A DNA stretch of 64,000 nucleotides from Litsea cubeba (Eukaryota > Streptophyta > Magnoliopsida > Laurales > Lauraceae). The notes beneath the pieces were generated by a model. The model ran no database searches. It saw only the letters and a list, made by a program, of their open reading frames with translations, and had not been told where the DNA came from. The position numbers and the translations under genes are program-made. The stretch is taken from positions 115,289,642 through 115,353,641 of the forward strand of contig CM022944.1 in NCBI GenBank assembly GCA_012931725.1, read 5' to 3'. Below are positions 1 to 12,813 of the stretch, one piece after another (the stretch's first letter is position 1; each line of letters opens with the position of its first letter).

Positions 1-118
1 AATAAATATTACAAACAGCTGGAGTGCTAATATAGCAGATTCTGGAGTGCTAATATAGCAGATTCTGGCAAATAAAAGAATAATGGTTAGAATTCCTAGA
101 AAAGCAGCAGAGGTAGAT

Positions 119-526
119 CTACCCAACAGCTTTTTTTTTCTGGGTTCTGGTGATTTTTTTTGGGTTGGGGGGGGGGGGGGGGGGGGGGTGTCTAAGAAGA
201 AGCATGCAAAGGTGCAAAACAGATTGAGCAGATACATAGGTGATCTGAAAATGTATCAGTGACGTTGCGTCTCGACTATAGTACTGATCCAATGTCTTTG
301 CTGGGATGCGATGGAGGAGCTCACGGGGAAAGATGCGTAACAGTGTCCAAGCCAGATCAAGTGACTGGAAGATGTTACGGGTGTCATATGCTCCTTGAGC
401 AACAAACTTCCTTTCAAATTTGTCTAGGAACTCAAGGTAAAGCTGCATTGCCAAGCATAAATCAGTGTTCAACAAGGAAAACTAGAGGTTAAGATAACAC
501 AAGACGTTTTTTTTTTTTTGGGTGTG

Positions 527-580
<54 letters not shown>

Positions 581-1288
581 AGATCCTCTGAAGAGAGTGC
601 TTCTTCTCCCACAACAGCTTTCATTGCCTGAACATCCTTCCCAATTGCATAATTTGCATATAGCTGACCATGTAATATCAAATAAGTTAAGTTTATCACT
701 TGCTTTAAAAATGATTGTGAATAGATTTTGTGCTTGTCCTACCTGGTTGGACACATCAGCGTGATCACGGCGAGTCATCCCCTCACCTATAGCACTCTGC
801 ATCACAAGTACCGATTCCATCAAGAACCACTGTCAATGACTAGCTCTACATGCATCTCAAATAATTTAAGAGGAGCTTAGAACATTTCAAACAAGAGTGC
901 AAAACCAAGCATTACCTTCATCAGTCGTGAAAGAGATGGAAGAACATTGATTGGTGGGTATATCTAAGGAAGATACAAACCGAAAGTAACAATTAGCTTA
1001 CAGGCTATAATTGCATAAAAAATTTTAAACAAAAAAAGAACAATTAACATAAAATGCCAAACATGATCTGTGATATTCTGAAAATTGAATCAAATTCGAT
1101 GGCTCTGATCATGAATCATATGAGGCTGCAGGCAGTTGTATGAATTATAAATTTCTTAACACCATGTTTGGATCCCTGTTTTCTGGTACAAGTAACACTA
1201 TTAACTTAATAGAACAATAAGCACTTTCCATATGGGAGTCCGAGAAACTGTAGTTTCACTTTTTAGCTCAGAAATCTCGAAATGGCAT

Positions 1289-1323
<35 letters not shown>

Positions 1324-4300
1324 CATTAACAGTACATAAGGCATTTTAGTTCCAATAGTTGCACCCAGTAAAAAACCACAAATGAGAATATCTTTCACTG
1401 CCAAAACAGCAAAGAACCAAATGCAGCCTATAACAAAAGTAAGACCGCATCAACCAGATTCTACTATTGACACCAATTATGAGCAATTCAATGTCAATCT
1501 GAAGAGAGAGATGCAACATCAAGACCATCAAAACATTGGTCAAGTTAATATCAATATGTTGCTCATTGTTCAATTTGTTTTCCATTTGATATTACATGAT
1601 AAACAAACTTGAAACTATTACCTACCATGATTTTTGCATCATCATACCTTTGGAAGGATCCAAAAACTTGTTTGCCTTTTTTTCCCTTTTGTCAGATGGG
1701 ATTCACAAGTTGCATAGCAAACTGGTTTCATAAGGAAACTGAATGGAATAACAGGAGTTGACACAATACCGGATAACAAATGAGCTTAAACATTTTACAA
1801 CTGTACCTGTCGATTGTGGAGCTGCCTATCAATATATATTTGCCCTTCGGTGATGTAACCGGTAAGATCTGGAGTGGGATGTGTGATATCTGTGCCATGA
1901 AAGGAAATTTGTCATGCGTATTGCAGAACCAACAGCAAAGAAAAACATTTGCTACAATAGTAAGCATTGAGATCTCAGATACTTAATTTACCATCATTAG
2001 GCATAGTTAGAATGGGGATCTGTGTAATGGAGCCCTTTCGCCCTTCAATACGTCCAGCACGCTCATAGATGGTAGCCAGATCAGTGTACATATACCCAGG
2101 ATACCCACGTCTACCGGGGACTTCTTCTCTAGCAGCAGATACCTGCCAAAATGGATAATTTGCATCACACAAGCTTGTATAAAACGTGAGTTCTATACAT
2201 ATAGAGGAAACACAGACATAACACCTTGGTCCTTTCAGTGAGGCCCACTTGGATTGCATGACAATCAAGGGAGGCAAATGGAAAGGCTTGGGCATAGATG
2301 AGGGGAAAATGAGATATCGGGCCTATCAAATGATACTGGCCCTTAGTTTCAAGTCCTCAAAGTTTAATGGCAATGAAGTAAATGCACTGCAAATTTGCTG
2401 TGATCAAGTCCAACAGTGAACAATGTCCGGAACAAAGTAAAATGTAGGACCAGCGCTAATTCAAGAGGGTTGGTGTGTGTAAACAGATTGGATTGATTAA
2501 AGTTGGGGCAGTCCGGCCATTCCTGATGGATTGTGAAGTAACTGAGAATATGAGATATGACTTAAAATATGGTGAAGTGAAAAGAACTCAATAGATAGGA
2601 CATGGCTTCAATGGTGACTATCATTATTGGTAACATGACTCAAAAATGCGATCATAATTTATCGTGCTATTGTTACTAAAAACCCTGAATCAATTAAGAT
2701 AAATCTAACTGCATTTGTGCACATTAAATTAAATTGGGTCAGAAAGTTACTCAACCTAAGCAGATAGTACAGTTTTTTTTTTTTTTTTTTCGTTGTTTGG
2801 GGGGGGGGGGGGGTAAAGCAGATAGTACAGTTTTTTGTTTGGTAAAAGCAGATAGTACAGTTATTACCTCACGTAGTGCATCTGCATATGAACTCATGTC
2901 TGTTAATATGACTAAGACATGTTTCCCACATTCATAAGCTAAATACTCTGCAGTTGTGAGGGCAATGCGAGGAGTGATGATGCGCTCAATTGTGGGATCA
3001 TTGGCCTGTACAAAGCACACTTTCAGAAACGCACAGCACAAGCACAAGACATTAACTTCTCAACAAATATAATTAGGATACCAATACATTGTCATATATA
3101 CAAGTCATGATGAAAACTAAATAGTATTACATACAATGTTGCACCATAGTTGGCAAACCTACCAAGTTCAGAAATAGGGTCACTCTCTCCATGGAACCAT
3201 TTTCTTCAAAATCGCGTTTAAAGAACTGAGCTGTCTCCATATTTACTCCCATAGCTGCAAACACAATGGCAAAGTTGTCCTCTGCTTCATCCTGTATGTA
3301 AGTTAATGTAAACGGGTTACAATTTTCATTGAAGATAAATGATCAACAAAAAGACACCACTTATAACTCGTATTCCCACATTATAATGCCATTAAAGATT
3401 TGAAAGTCACAACACGATTTAACACTGAATGAATCTAGTCAAAAAGAACATGTAAAATCCAACAAGAAAATAATTGCTGATGCTGATAGCCTCAATTGTG
3501 CCCTTCTACTTGACAGAAGTTCCCCACAAGAATGGAGTTTTGCACTTCACAGAGGAAAAAAACATTTTGATTTGCTTCACTTAATAAAAACGACGATGAC
3601 ATTCCAATGAGCTTAAGAAGGGAAGACACCTCCTTTGAGCCCTTGTCCAGGTAAGACTTAAGACTGGTGCATAACTGTAACGAAACTTCTTGTCTGATTT
3701 CCCCGAATTTCATTACCAACGGATGTTGATTTATTGATGGTAAGATGCAAAACGGTGTACAATGCGGGGTGCGGGGTGGGTAGGGGAAGACGATGGAGAG
3801 ATAGGGGGGATACCCCAAACCTGAAGTGAATAGGATTCACACCATACCTTTCGCGAGAAAGGGAAAAGAGAGCAGAAAACACTCCATTTTTTTCTCATTA
3901 ATCAGTCTTCTGGAGCCAAGGGCTTTACATCTTTATATAGCAAAAGGAAAAACCAAAACTAATCTCGACCATCTAAACATTCCTATGGTTGAGATTAAAA
4001 TATCTTAAATAATTGAAAGACATAAACCATTAAACCAACTCTAATTAAAATAAAATAAAACAGAAATTGAATGGGTTGGGCCCAATGAACTGGTTGATCC
4101 ATGGGATCGTAGGCCTATCTTGCATCAACTCTCCCCGACTTGGAGAGAACTCGACCTCGAGTTAATAGGCTTCTCTAAAAGTGGCACAACGATCAGATCC
4201 AACAGATGTTTATTTTCCATACTAACCAAATCCTCAATGTTTATTTCTTCTTTCTATGTGTTTGCACTTGTGGATCAGCACTTTCAGTTCCTTTGTCTCT

Positions 4301-7300
4301 TGGTTTATCCGAAATATGATTATCTTCTGAAGTTGAGGTTGTCACAGAATTTTCTGGCTCTTGAGACTTAGACCTTCATCGACAGACCATTCAAGCCTAT
4401 ACTCAACACGGATTGCTTTCCAATATGCTTCGTGAATGGTCTTGCAGTCAATGATCAAAATAGCAGTTGCGGCGGGTGTAGCGGCCAATGGCCAAAATGC
4501 TAGGTAGTGGGCAATACATAGCAACGTAGCGGTGTGAAATTTTTAAGGAATTCAAAAGAATTCAAATCTTTTGTAGCAACCAATCCTTTGTTTTTTTAGT
4601 GATTTGAAAACATACAAGGGTAGAGACACCTTTAGGAAAGGCTATTGAGGAGAAGTAGGAAAAGCAGTGTCTTATTGCTCGGCTCTACTTGGATTTAGAC
4701 ATAGCGCCGCTATTTTCAAAATAGCAAAGCAGCCTCAACTGCCACGGCAGATCGATAATGCAACCGCTACACTAAATCAGGCGTAGCGGCCAAAACCACT
4801 ACGCTACAAACAATTTAGCGCCGCTAGCAAATGTAGAGGCCACTACAGACCGCTATGGCTGCCACAGTCTGCTACGGACTGCTACATGCCAAACGGGCCG
4901 CGACTGACATCTAACTCTGCATGATTTTTTAAAACATATAGTACAGATTCTTTATTCTTTTCTTCTATCCACGCAACATTTCTATGCAAGTTTTCTACCC
5001 TTCCATGCTTAAAAGAATACTAAAAAACACAAGATTTCGCCGAATTGAAGCCGATACATAGAGTTCCTCTCGAGGGCTCTTCTCTAGGTATATCGTGGTA
5101 AACACATCCTTTAGTATTAGTAGAGGTATTCTTTTCTCAGCTCTTACAAAAGTACATTGTTTGTATTTAATGGTAGTTAATTTGTCATTTGGTTTGAACT
5201 TTAAGCTTTATTTAAGCATTACTTTATAATTTGTTTTCTATACAGTTATGCTAAAATGCTTATGAAGTATGAGTGTAGAAATGCACAATAGTTTCTAACT
5301 TAGATTAACTAACATGAAAACATGCAAAAAAATTGAAAAATATTTTGTTTTACAATCATTCATACAATACAGAACCTCTATGCACTGAAGGGACCGCTAC
5401 ATCCCCCTATCCCAGTTACTATAGGAAAAAGGCATCAAATTCTAACATTTTCCAATATTCTGGATTTTTTGGATTTTATTTTTACCACTTTTTTTATTCA
5501 CACTGCTACATCGCTACGTATCGCCCGCTACATAGTGCTTTGGCTGTCCCCCGCTATGTCCACCGCAACCACTATTTTGATCTTGCTTGTAATCAATCAC
5601 ATTCTTCAATGTGTTTGGTCTTAAATCCCTAAAAAAGTTGTTCAAATCATGCATCTTACTCATTTAATCCACATATTCTTACAACCTTGAAAATTGATCA
5701 GAATATTCCTCAACGGTCAAATCTCCTTGTCTCAAATTAAGGAACTGCTTGAAGTAGACTTCATTCTCATCATACCATTTTCCATAGTAAAATTTATACA
5801 TAATTCTTTGAAGTGCATTGTTGAATTCATTGGTTTGCAACTTCATATTGATGATGTCTAAAATAATACTTTCTGAAAAATTGACTAACCTTGTTGTGAT
5901 GAAGGAAAAGAAAGGACTTAATTGTAATTAGATGAATCTCAAGGGATATCTATGTAACTAAGAAATACTTGGGGGTTTTTTGTAATATTGAAAAATATAG
6001 GAAACTATATATTGGCATGGTCGACTCATATAGAGGAATTAAGCCGTATATTTATTTTTCCCAAAATATGTTTTTGTTTCCTTCTTTCCCATCCATCTTT
6101 GGTTTTTAAGGGAAAAACCCTAGATTGCATTAAAGTTCAACACTCAACTCCTCTATGTAGATCCTCCTGATAGAAGCATGCAGGTGAAATCAGATCATCA
6201 TTCGGATATTGGATGGCCAAAACATCAATAGAACAAAACTCAGACAATCTAATTTGGTCAAGCTACTTTGACTAGTGGCCCACTCTTGAGCTGGCTTCTG
6301 TAGCTGGTACGCAATCAGCCCTTATATGGTGTATGCGGTGAATGGGTCGAACTAAATAGTCTAGGAAACGGGCTAAGCTATGATGACCCCATCCGGGTCG
6401 GGTTCGGGGTTGGTTGTTGTTGTTGTTCATGTTGAAGAGGACAGGGTTGGTTTGGGCTTCGAAAAAATTGCCGACGACTATTACGGTGAGTGATGAAGAT
6501 GATGACGAAGGTGCTTCTGCGGCAACAGCGATGGTGGCTGGTTGCTAGTGACATCATGCTCTGATGTTGATAGCAGGAGGTGAGGAATATGGCTTTGCAC
6601 GGGATGGTCGATAGTGACTGCCAGTGGTGATGTGAAGTGCTACGAGATCCTTGAAAGAACAAGTACGCACTTCTCTGCTATGCTTCTCTTCCTTATCTAT
6701 TCTCAATCTTCTTCTGTTTTTTTCCCTTTTTTCTCACAAGTTGGGTTTGGGGATGTCGTCAAAGGGTTTTGATGCAGCAGCAATACCATATCAGTGCAGC
6801 AAAGCACGTGGGCCACATGTGGGACCCATAAAATTCTGATTTCTAAATTATCATTAGTTTTAATTTTAGCAAAGATTGTAATTAGGATTAGTTTCTAATT
6901 TGGATAAGATTATTATTTGGTTTACTAGTTTGATTAGGATTGATTTCTTAGCCACTAAGTTTCTTTTATTATATATATGACATTGTAGAGATTAATAATC
7001 TCATATTTGGAGATTAATAGAATTCCCTGTGTTGGTTTTATCGTTGGAGAGTTTCTTCTTCGTGTGATTGCCAGATCCTTCCACCACCTCTCCACTACGG
7101 ACAACCCATCTCTGCCACAACCCGAAACCCTCCCTTCCCTTCCCTTTCCCCACCGCCAAAAACCCAAACCAGAAAAAATATATATATATATATATATATT
7201 TTGGCCAAACCGAAACCCTTCTGCAGAACCCAACCACATTCCATAAACCAACCTTCACCACAAAACCCTCCCGCAGCCCATCCCACCTTCCAGATTCCAT

Positions 7301-10300
7301 TCGATCTCAACGCACCTCTCCCAGCCACCCCTTCCAGCCATTCAACAAAAAAAAAAAAGAGAAGAGTAGAGGAGAAAGAATGAGAAAAGAGAAAAAGGGG
7401 AGCATACCTTGCACCGGAGCAAACGAGTCTCACCCGCACCACCATCGGCCGTCGTCGTCGCTCCCTTGTAAGTCGTCTTGGTTGACCACGTCGACACAAG
7501 AACCCTAGAAGCAATGCCCTCCACCCTCAACGAGTCCTTGCCGCCGTCACACAACTGTTGTCACCAGTGCTCACCCGTCGTCACATCGAGGCCTCCTCGT
7601 CGCCAGAGTTCTTCATCGTCGCCTATTCCACCTCTGGAAGACCCACTCCTGCCATCGCCCTTCTTTTCTTCTTGAAGCTTGATGTCTTCCATCGAAACAA
7701 AAGGGCTACAATTCCTTTTTCTTCACCCTCGACATGAATAGCAAGGCAATACTTATAAAAAAAAAAAAAAAATCTTGTGGCATGTTTCAGCCTAGTTTTG
7801 TGGACCTCTTCCCAATTCAGGTTGACCTGCCCATTCGCGCAATATCATCAGCAGATTTCAGCCAACAATAATTTTCACCAGATCAACAGCCAGAATTTCT
7901 TTTCGCGATATCAGTGTCATCCGCCGTCAGATTTCAACTCCGTCTTCACCTACGTACTTGTGGAAGGCAGAACTACACATCAAGTTAGTCCAAAAAATTT
8001 AAATTTGCATTAAAAAAAAATCGCCTCCCAAGAAACATATAGAAGTGGAGTCTTCCTCCAACAACGATGAGGATTTGAGGGAAACCGTTGCGGAATTATC
8101 AATTGATGTTAATCAACTTACGGCAATGATGATTCAAATCCAAGAGGCTCGTGCAAGGATTGAAACCCGATTGACCAATTTGGAAAATAATCGGCGAGAG
8201 GATAATCATCAAGATGATGGGGGACATATTTGGAATCAAAGAGATCCGCGTGCAGTAAATGTTGACCCAGATTTGGGTATTAAACTCGTTATTCCCGAAT
8301 ATGATGGAAAATTGAAACCAAATGAATTCATGGATTGGTTAGTGTGTGTTGAAAATATTTTTGCACACAAGCCAATGACGGATGGTCATAAGATTACACT
8401 GGTGGCAACTTGATTTCGCAATTATCCTGCGATATGGTGGGCCGAGTTGCAAAAGAAGAGAAGAAACCAACAAATTGACCCCGTTGACACATGGACCGAG
8501 ATGAAAAATTTGTTGAAGCAAAAATTCCTTCCTGTCAATTACTCCAGAGATCTGCGTTCAAGTTTTCAAGATTTGCAACAAGGATTTAAGACAGTTGTTG
8601 AGTATTCTGAGGAGTTCATGACCACGCAAGCTCGTTGTGGCTTGAATGAAGATGATGATGTATTAGTTGACAAATACTTTCATGGGCTTAGACTTGACGT
8701 ACAGCATATCCTTACATTCAAACTATTTTGATAATGTTGATGAGATCGTCCAGCATGCTATCAAGGCTGAGGTGATTGCAAATCATCAGGCTAGAAAATT
8801 TAATGCATCTAAATGGGTTGTGCAGAAGAATTCCTCAATACCTAGATTCTAAACTGAGTGGTTCATCGGAGAAAGTTTTCACCAAGCCCGAAGGTCAAAA
8901 TAGGATCACATGCTTTAATTGTAAACAACAAGGGCATTGTGCAATGGAATGTCCCAAATGCATCCACCTCATTGAGAATGAAAGTGATGTGACAGATACT
9001 CCAAATGATACTAACGAGAATGAAATAGAGGATGTAGAGGACATTGGGCCCGAGGAGGGTCTTGAATCTCTCATGGTCATCACTCATCACCGACACTCCA
9101 TTAACTACTGAGAAGAAGTGGTTGAAAGATAATATTTTTTGCTCAAAGGGAACAGTCAATGGTCAGGAATGCACTGTAGTCATTAATGGAGGAAGTTGCC
9201 AGAACATTATATCTCAAGCTCTTGTGGATCGATTACAGCTGAAAGTTTGAAGCATCATGATCCCTATTTTGCTAGATGGTTAATGGCAAGGTGATGAAGT
9301 GCAAGGTATGCATGTTCAGTTACCTTTGCTATTGGTGAAGATTATACAAATACCGTGTGGTGTAATGTGGTACCCATGGATAGTTGTGGTATCTTGTTGG
9401 GCCGTCCATGGATATATGACAAGAATGGCACTAATAGCATGCGTGACAACACATACACATTCATGCACGGTGAAAAGCAAGTCACACTCCGTCCTATGAA
9501 GCCGACACCACCTAAGAAAGGATCAAGTTCTCGTTTCACCAAGGAAGCACTTCAAGTCCACAATGTCTACAAAAGCAACATGAAAAAGAAGAGCCGAGTT
9601 CGAGGTCGAACTCTTTTCCACCCTAGGGGAACGATGCGATGCAGCAGCAATACCGTATCAGTGCACCAAAGCACGTGGGCCACATGTGGGAACCATAAAA
9701 TTCTGATTTCTAAATTATCATTAGTTTTAATTTTAGCAAAGATTGTAATTAGGATTCGTTTGTAATTTGGATAGGATTATTATTTGGTTTCCTAGTTTTA
9801 TTAGGATTGATTTCTTAGCCCCTAAGTTTCTTGTATTATATATATGACATTGTAGAGATTAATAATCTCAGATTTGGAGATTAATAGAATTCCCTGCGTG
9901 GGTTTTATCGTTGGAGAGTTTCTTCTTCGTGTGATTGTTCCCGTGGGAACCCTAATTGTGCCCCGGCACTTGCGATCGTAACCCTAGGATTGCATCAGGT
10001 TCGCAGGGGGGCTGAGGTTCGGTTGATGTGAGCTTGGGGTAGTAGGTAGTCAGCCAATGATGATTTGGGGCTTAGCATAGTCAGCTATGGCATTTGGGAA
10101 TTATGGCAGTCGGCCATATTGGTTTGGGATATTTAGTGATCGACTACTAGGATTTGGGATGTGGGAATTTTAGGCTTGGAAATTGGGATATGTAAAAAAT
10201 ATATATAATTGATTGGGTTTTGAAAGTTGGGGTTCTGGGCCTTGATGTGGTTCATCTATAGTATTTTGATGGTGATTTGGATCGAATAGGAGGATTCGGC

Positions 10301-12772
10301 AGGGGAGATGGAAGTTGAAGTGCTAGGCTCGATTGGGGATTAGGGTTTTGGCAGAGATGATAGAGTTTTCCATGGGGTTGGACTGAAGTTGAGTTTTGTC
10401 AGTTGTGCAAAATCTGGTTCTTGATGCAAGGAAGGGGAATGGTACATTTAGGTTTAAGGATTAGGTTTTGGATCTTGGATTCGGGATTAAGGATGATGGT
10501 GATATCCAGTTTGGGTGATGTGGCTATGGAGAGGGAATGGTTCGGCTGGAAGGTTTGGTGCTAGGGTGACGTTCGACTATGGCTGGGTGTGTTTGATGAT
10601 TGGCAAGGCTGGAATTGGAGATGAGAGGCTTGGTTTGATGAGGATGTCGAAGATGACTGTGCCGAATTTCGAATCCAGTGGATCAGTCTTCGTCTCTAAT
10701 ACCAAATGAAGCAGAACGGTGTACAATGAGGGGTGGTTAGGGGAAGAAGATGGAGAGATAGGGGGATAGGTCAGACCTCATGCCTGAAGTGAACAAGGCT
10801 CACGCCATACCTTTCGCAAGAAAGGGTAAAGAGAGCAGAAAACACTCCAATTTTTTCTTTCTCATTAATCAGTCATTTTTTTCTTTCTCATTAATCAGTC
10901 TCCTGAAGCCAAGGGCTTTACATATTTATATAGCAAAAGGAAAAACCTAAACTAATCTCAACCTTCTAAACATTCCTACGGTTGAGATTAAAACATCTTT
11001 AACCTAAATAATTGAAAGACATAAACCATTAAAACAACTCTATTAAAATAAAATAAAATAAAACTGAATGGGTTGTGCCCAATGGACAGGTTGACCCATG
11101 GGATCATGGGCCTGTCCGGCATCATGGTACCTCTATAAGATTTCCAGTCTTTTCTAGTCTTTTCACAAGGCCTGCCTGACGACAAATCTGAGCGGCTATT
11201 TCATTATGAGGAAGCCCAGCTGCAGAAAAGAGAGGAATCTTCTGTCCTCGGGCAATGGAGTTCATGACATCAATTGTAGAGATCCCTGTTTGTATCATCT
11301 CTTCAGGATAGGTTCTCTCACTAGGGTTGATGGAACTTCCTGCAACAAATTAATATAAGCCTACAAGATCGACAGAAAGAATATATACTTCAAAGTGGAT
11401 ATTGTTGATTTATATCGAGCAATAACCTCAAAATGCCTCACCTGAAATATCCAAGTAAGCCTCAGGCAAAATAGGAGGTCCGTTATCAATTGGCTTCCCT
11501 GATCCATTGAAAATACGCCCTAGCATATCCATCGAAACAGGGGTTTTCAAAACCTGCAAATAAAAGGCTGAAAAGATGAAAGAGAAACTAAAGAACTTTT
11601 CCAAGTTCTAGTGCCCAAGAAAAAGCCAATGGACTACAAAGATGATTTGTTAACCTTAGGAAATGCAGCAAGAGCAACCAATGTAGCTCAGATAAATCAC
11701 AAATAAGAATGCGTACTTATATATAGCACACATGCACAGAGAGAGAGATGAATGATTTAGCATTCAGTATTCACAAAGAAGTTTTCCCCTCAGAAACCTA
11801 CTTCAATATTTTTCCTCATGGCTAATTTTTAGAGGAAAATTCCCTTGGAAAGTAACTTCTTCTGTACAGAGCTTGTTATCTTTTCATCTTGGCCGTTGCT
11901 ATCTCGTTTAAACTAATAAAAAACTTTTCATCAATCGCAAAAGGTAAAAAGAAAGAAAAGCTACAAATAAGTTTATAATTGCTACATATTAAGGCAACTC
12001 TCGGTAAACAAGTCAAGGCTAGAAACATATTTCAGTTTCCCTTGTCTATTAATGCTCCTTTGATTTTAAAATTTTGCATAAAATTATTATGGATGAGGTG
12101 TGCACTTCTACATTATTCTCCATGAAATTTGCTGATGGATAAACACTTTTCCGTGGAATGTAGTTTCATCCTCATCAGCAGGTGACTAAGATGTCATAAC
12201 AGTACAGTCATACAAAATTGCAACAGGGCAATAAATGTATCTATTAAGTGAACACGGTTTTAAAAGAGATAAGGACTGTATCTATAAGAGAATAGTTTTG
12301 AGACAGAGAGATATATATACATACATACATATGTGTGTACATAAATATAGATATACATACATGGGGAATGTTCTCCTACGAGCAGCCTGCATATTGCTTA
12401 TATGCAGTCCGGCACATAGGACCCATCTAGATGCCTTTTTATCAATGGGGCATGGGTAAATGGAAACGTCTCCTTAAGGATAAGGGTACACCAAAAAATA
12501 AGCCCTGTCAAATCATCCTAGCCCTTGATTTAATAGCCTCAAAGTTTAGTGGTCTTTTGACCATAGATTTCTTTGAGATTCAATCCAGTGGTGGATAAAG
12601 GTTTGATGAGAGTGAAAATGGGGCCTGGTCCCAGATCATGGAGGATCAGACTGTGAAAGGGCCTGCACTGATCAAAGGTAGGACCAAGTGGGCCCACAGA
12701 GCTAGACTGCATATGCTAACATACATAAATACATGCATACATACATATAAAAAAGCGGGAAGAGAGAAAGAG

Positions 12773-12813
<41 letters not shown>

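Larger units (their letters stand above)
6770..9997 (+). mobile_element. Gag-protease LTR element nested in the intron 6 element
   Basis: Direct repeats at 6770-7070 and 9637-9997 flank a gag and protease remnant on the plus strand. The left end TGATGCAGCAGC and right end GGATTGCATCA give TG...CA termini. The flanking GGTTT (6765-6769) and GGTTC (9998-10002) match at 4 of 5 bases. The left repeat lacks the last 60 bases present in the right one, so the element is rearranged. It has no reverse transcriptase or integrase. Region 7071-8040 is a C-rich leader containing an (AT)n run near 7178-7199. Confidence 0.75.
3743..11124 (-). mobile_element. Nested gag-only LTR retrotransposon in VHA-B intron 6
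   Basis: Two direct LTRs (3743-4127 and 10707-11124) bound the element. An exact 5 bp target duplication, TGGTA, lies at 3738-3742 and 11125-11129. Read on the minus strand, the LTR begins TGATGCCGG and ends GCTTCA, and is followed by a primer-binding-like TGGTATTAGAGAC (initiator-Met tRNA type). A purine-rich GTCGGGGAGAG precedes the 3' LTR. The only coding trace is a Ty3-type gag; no protease, reverse transcriptase or integrase is visible. It is therefore like the non-autonomous TR-GAG class, though that class name is inference. It was later invaded at 4453-5585 and 6770-9997. Confidence 0.82.

Noticed and set aside
7342..7680. Apparent exons in the C-rich leader of the 6770-9997 element
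   Set aside because: Open in several frames because of composition; no conserved protein motif before the gag start near 8045.
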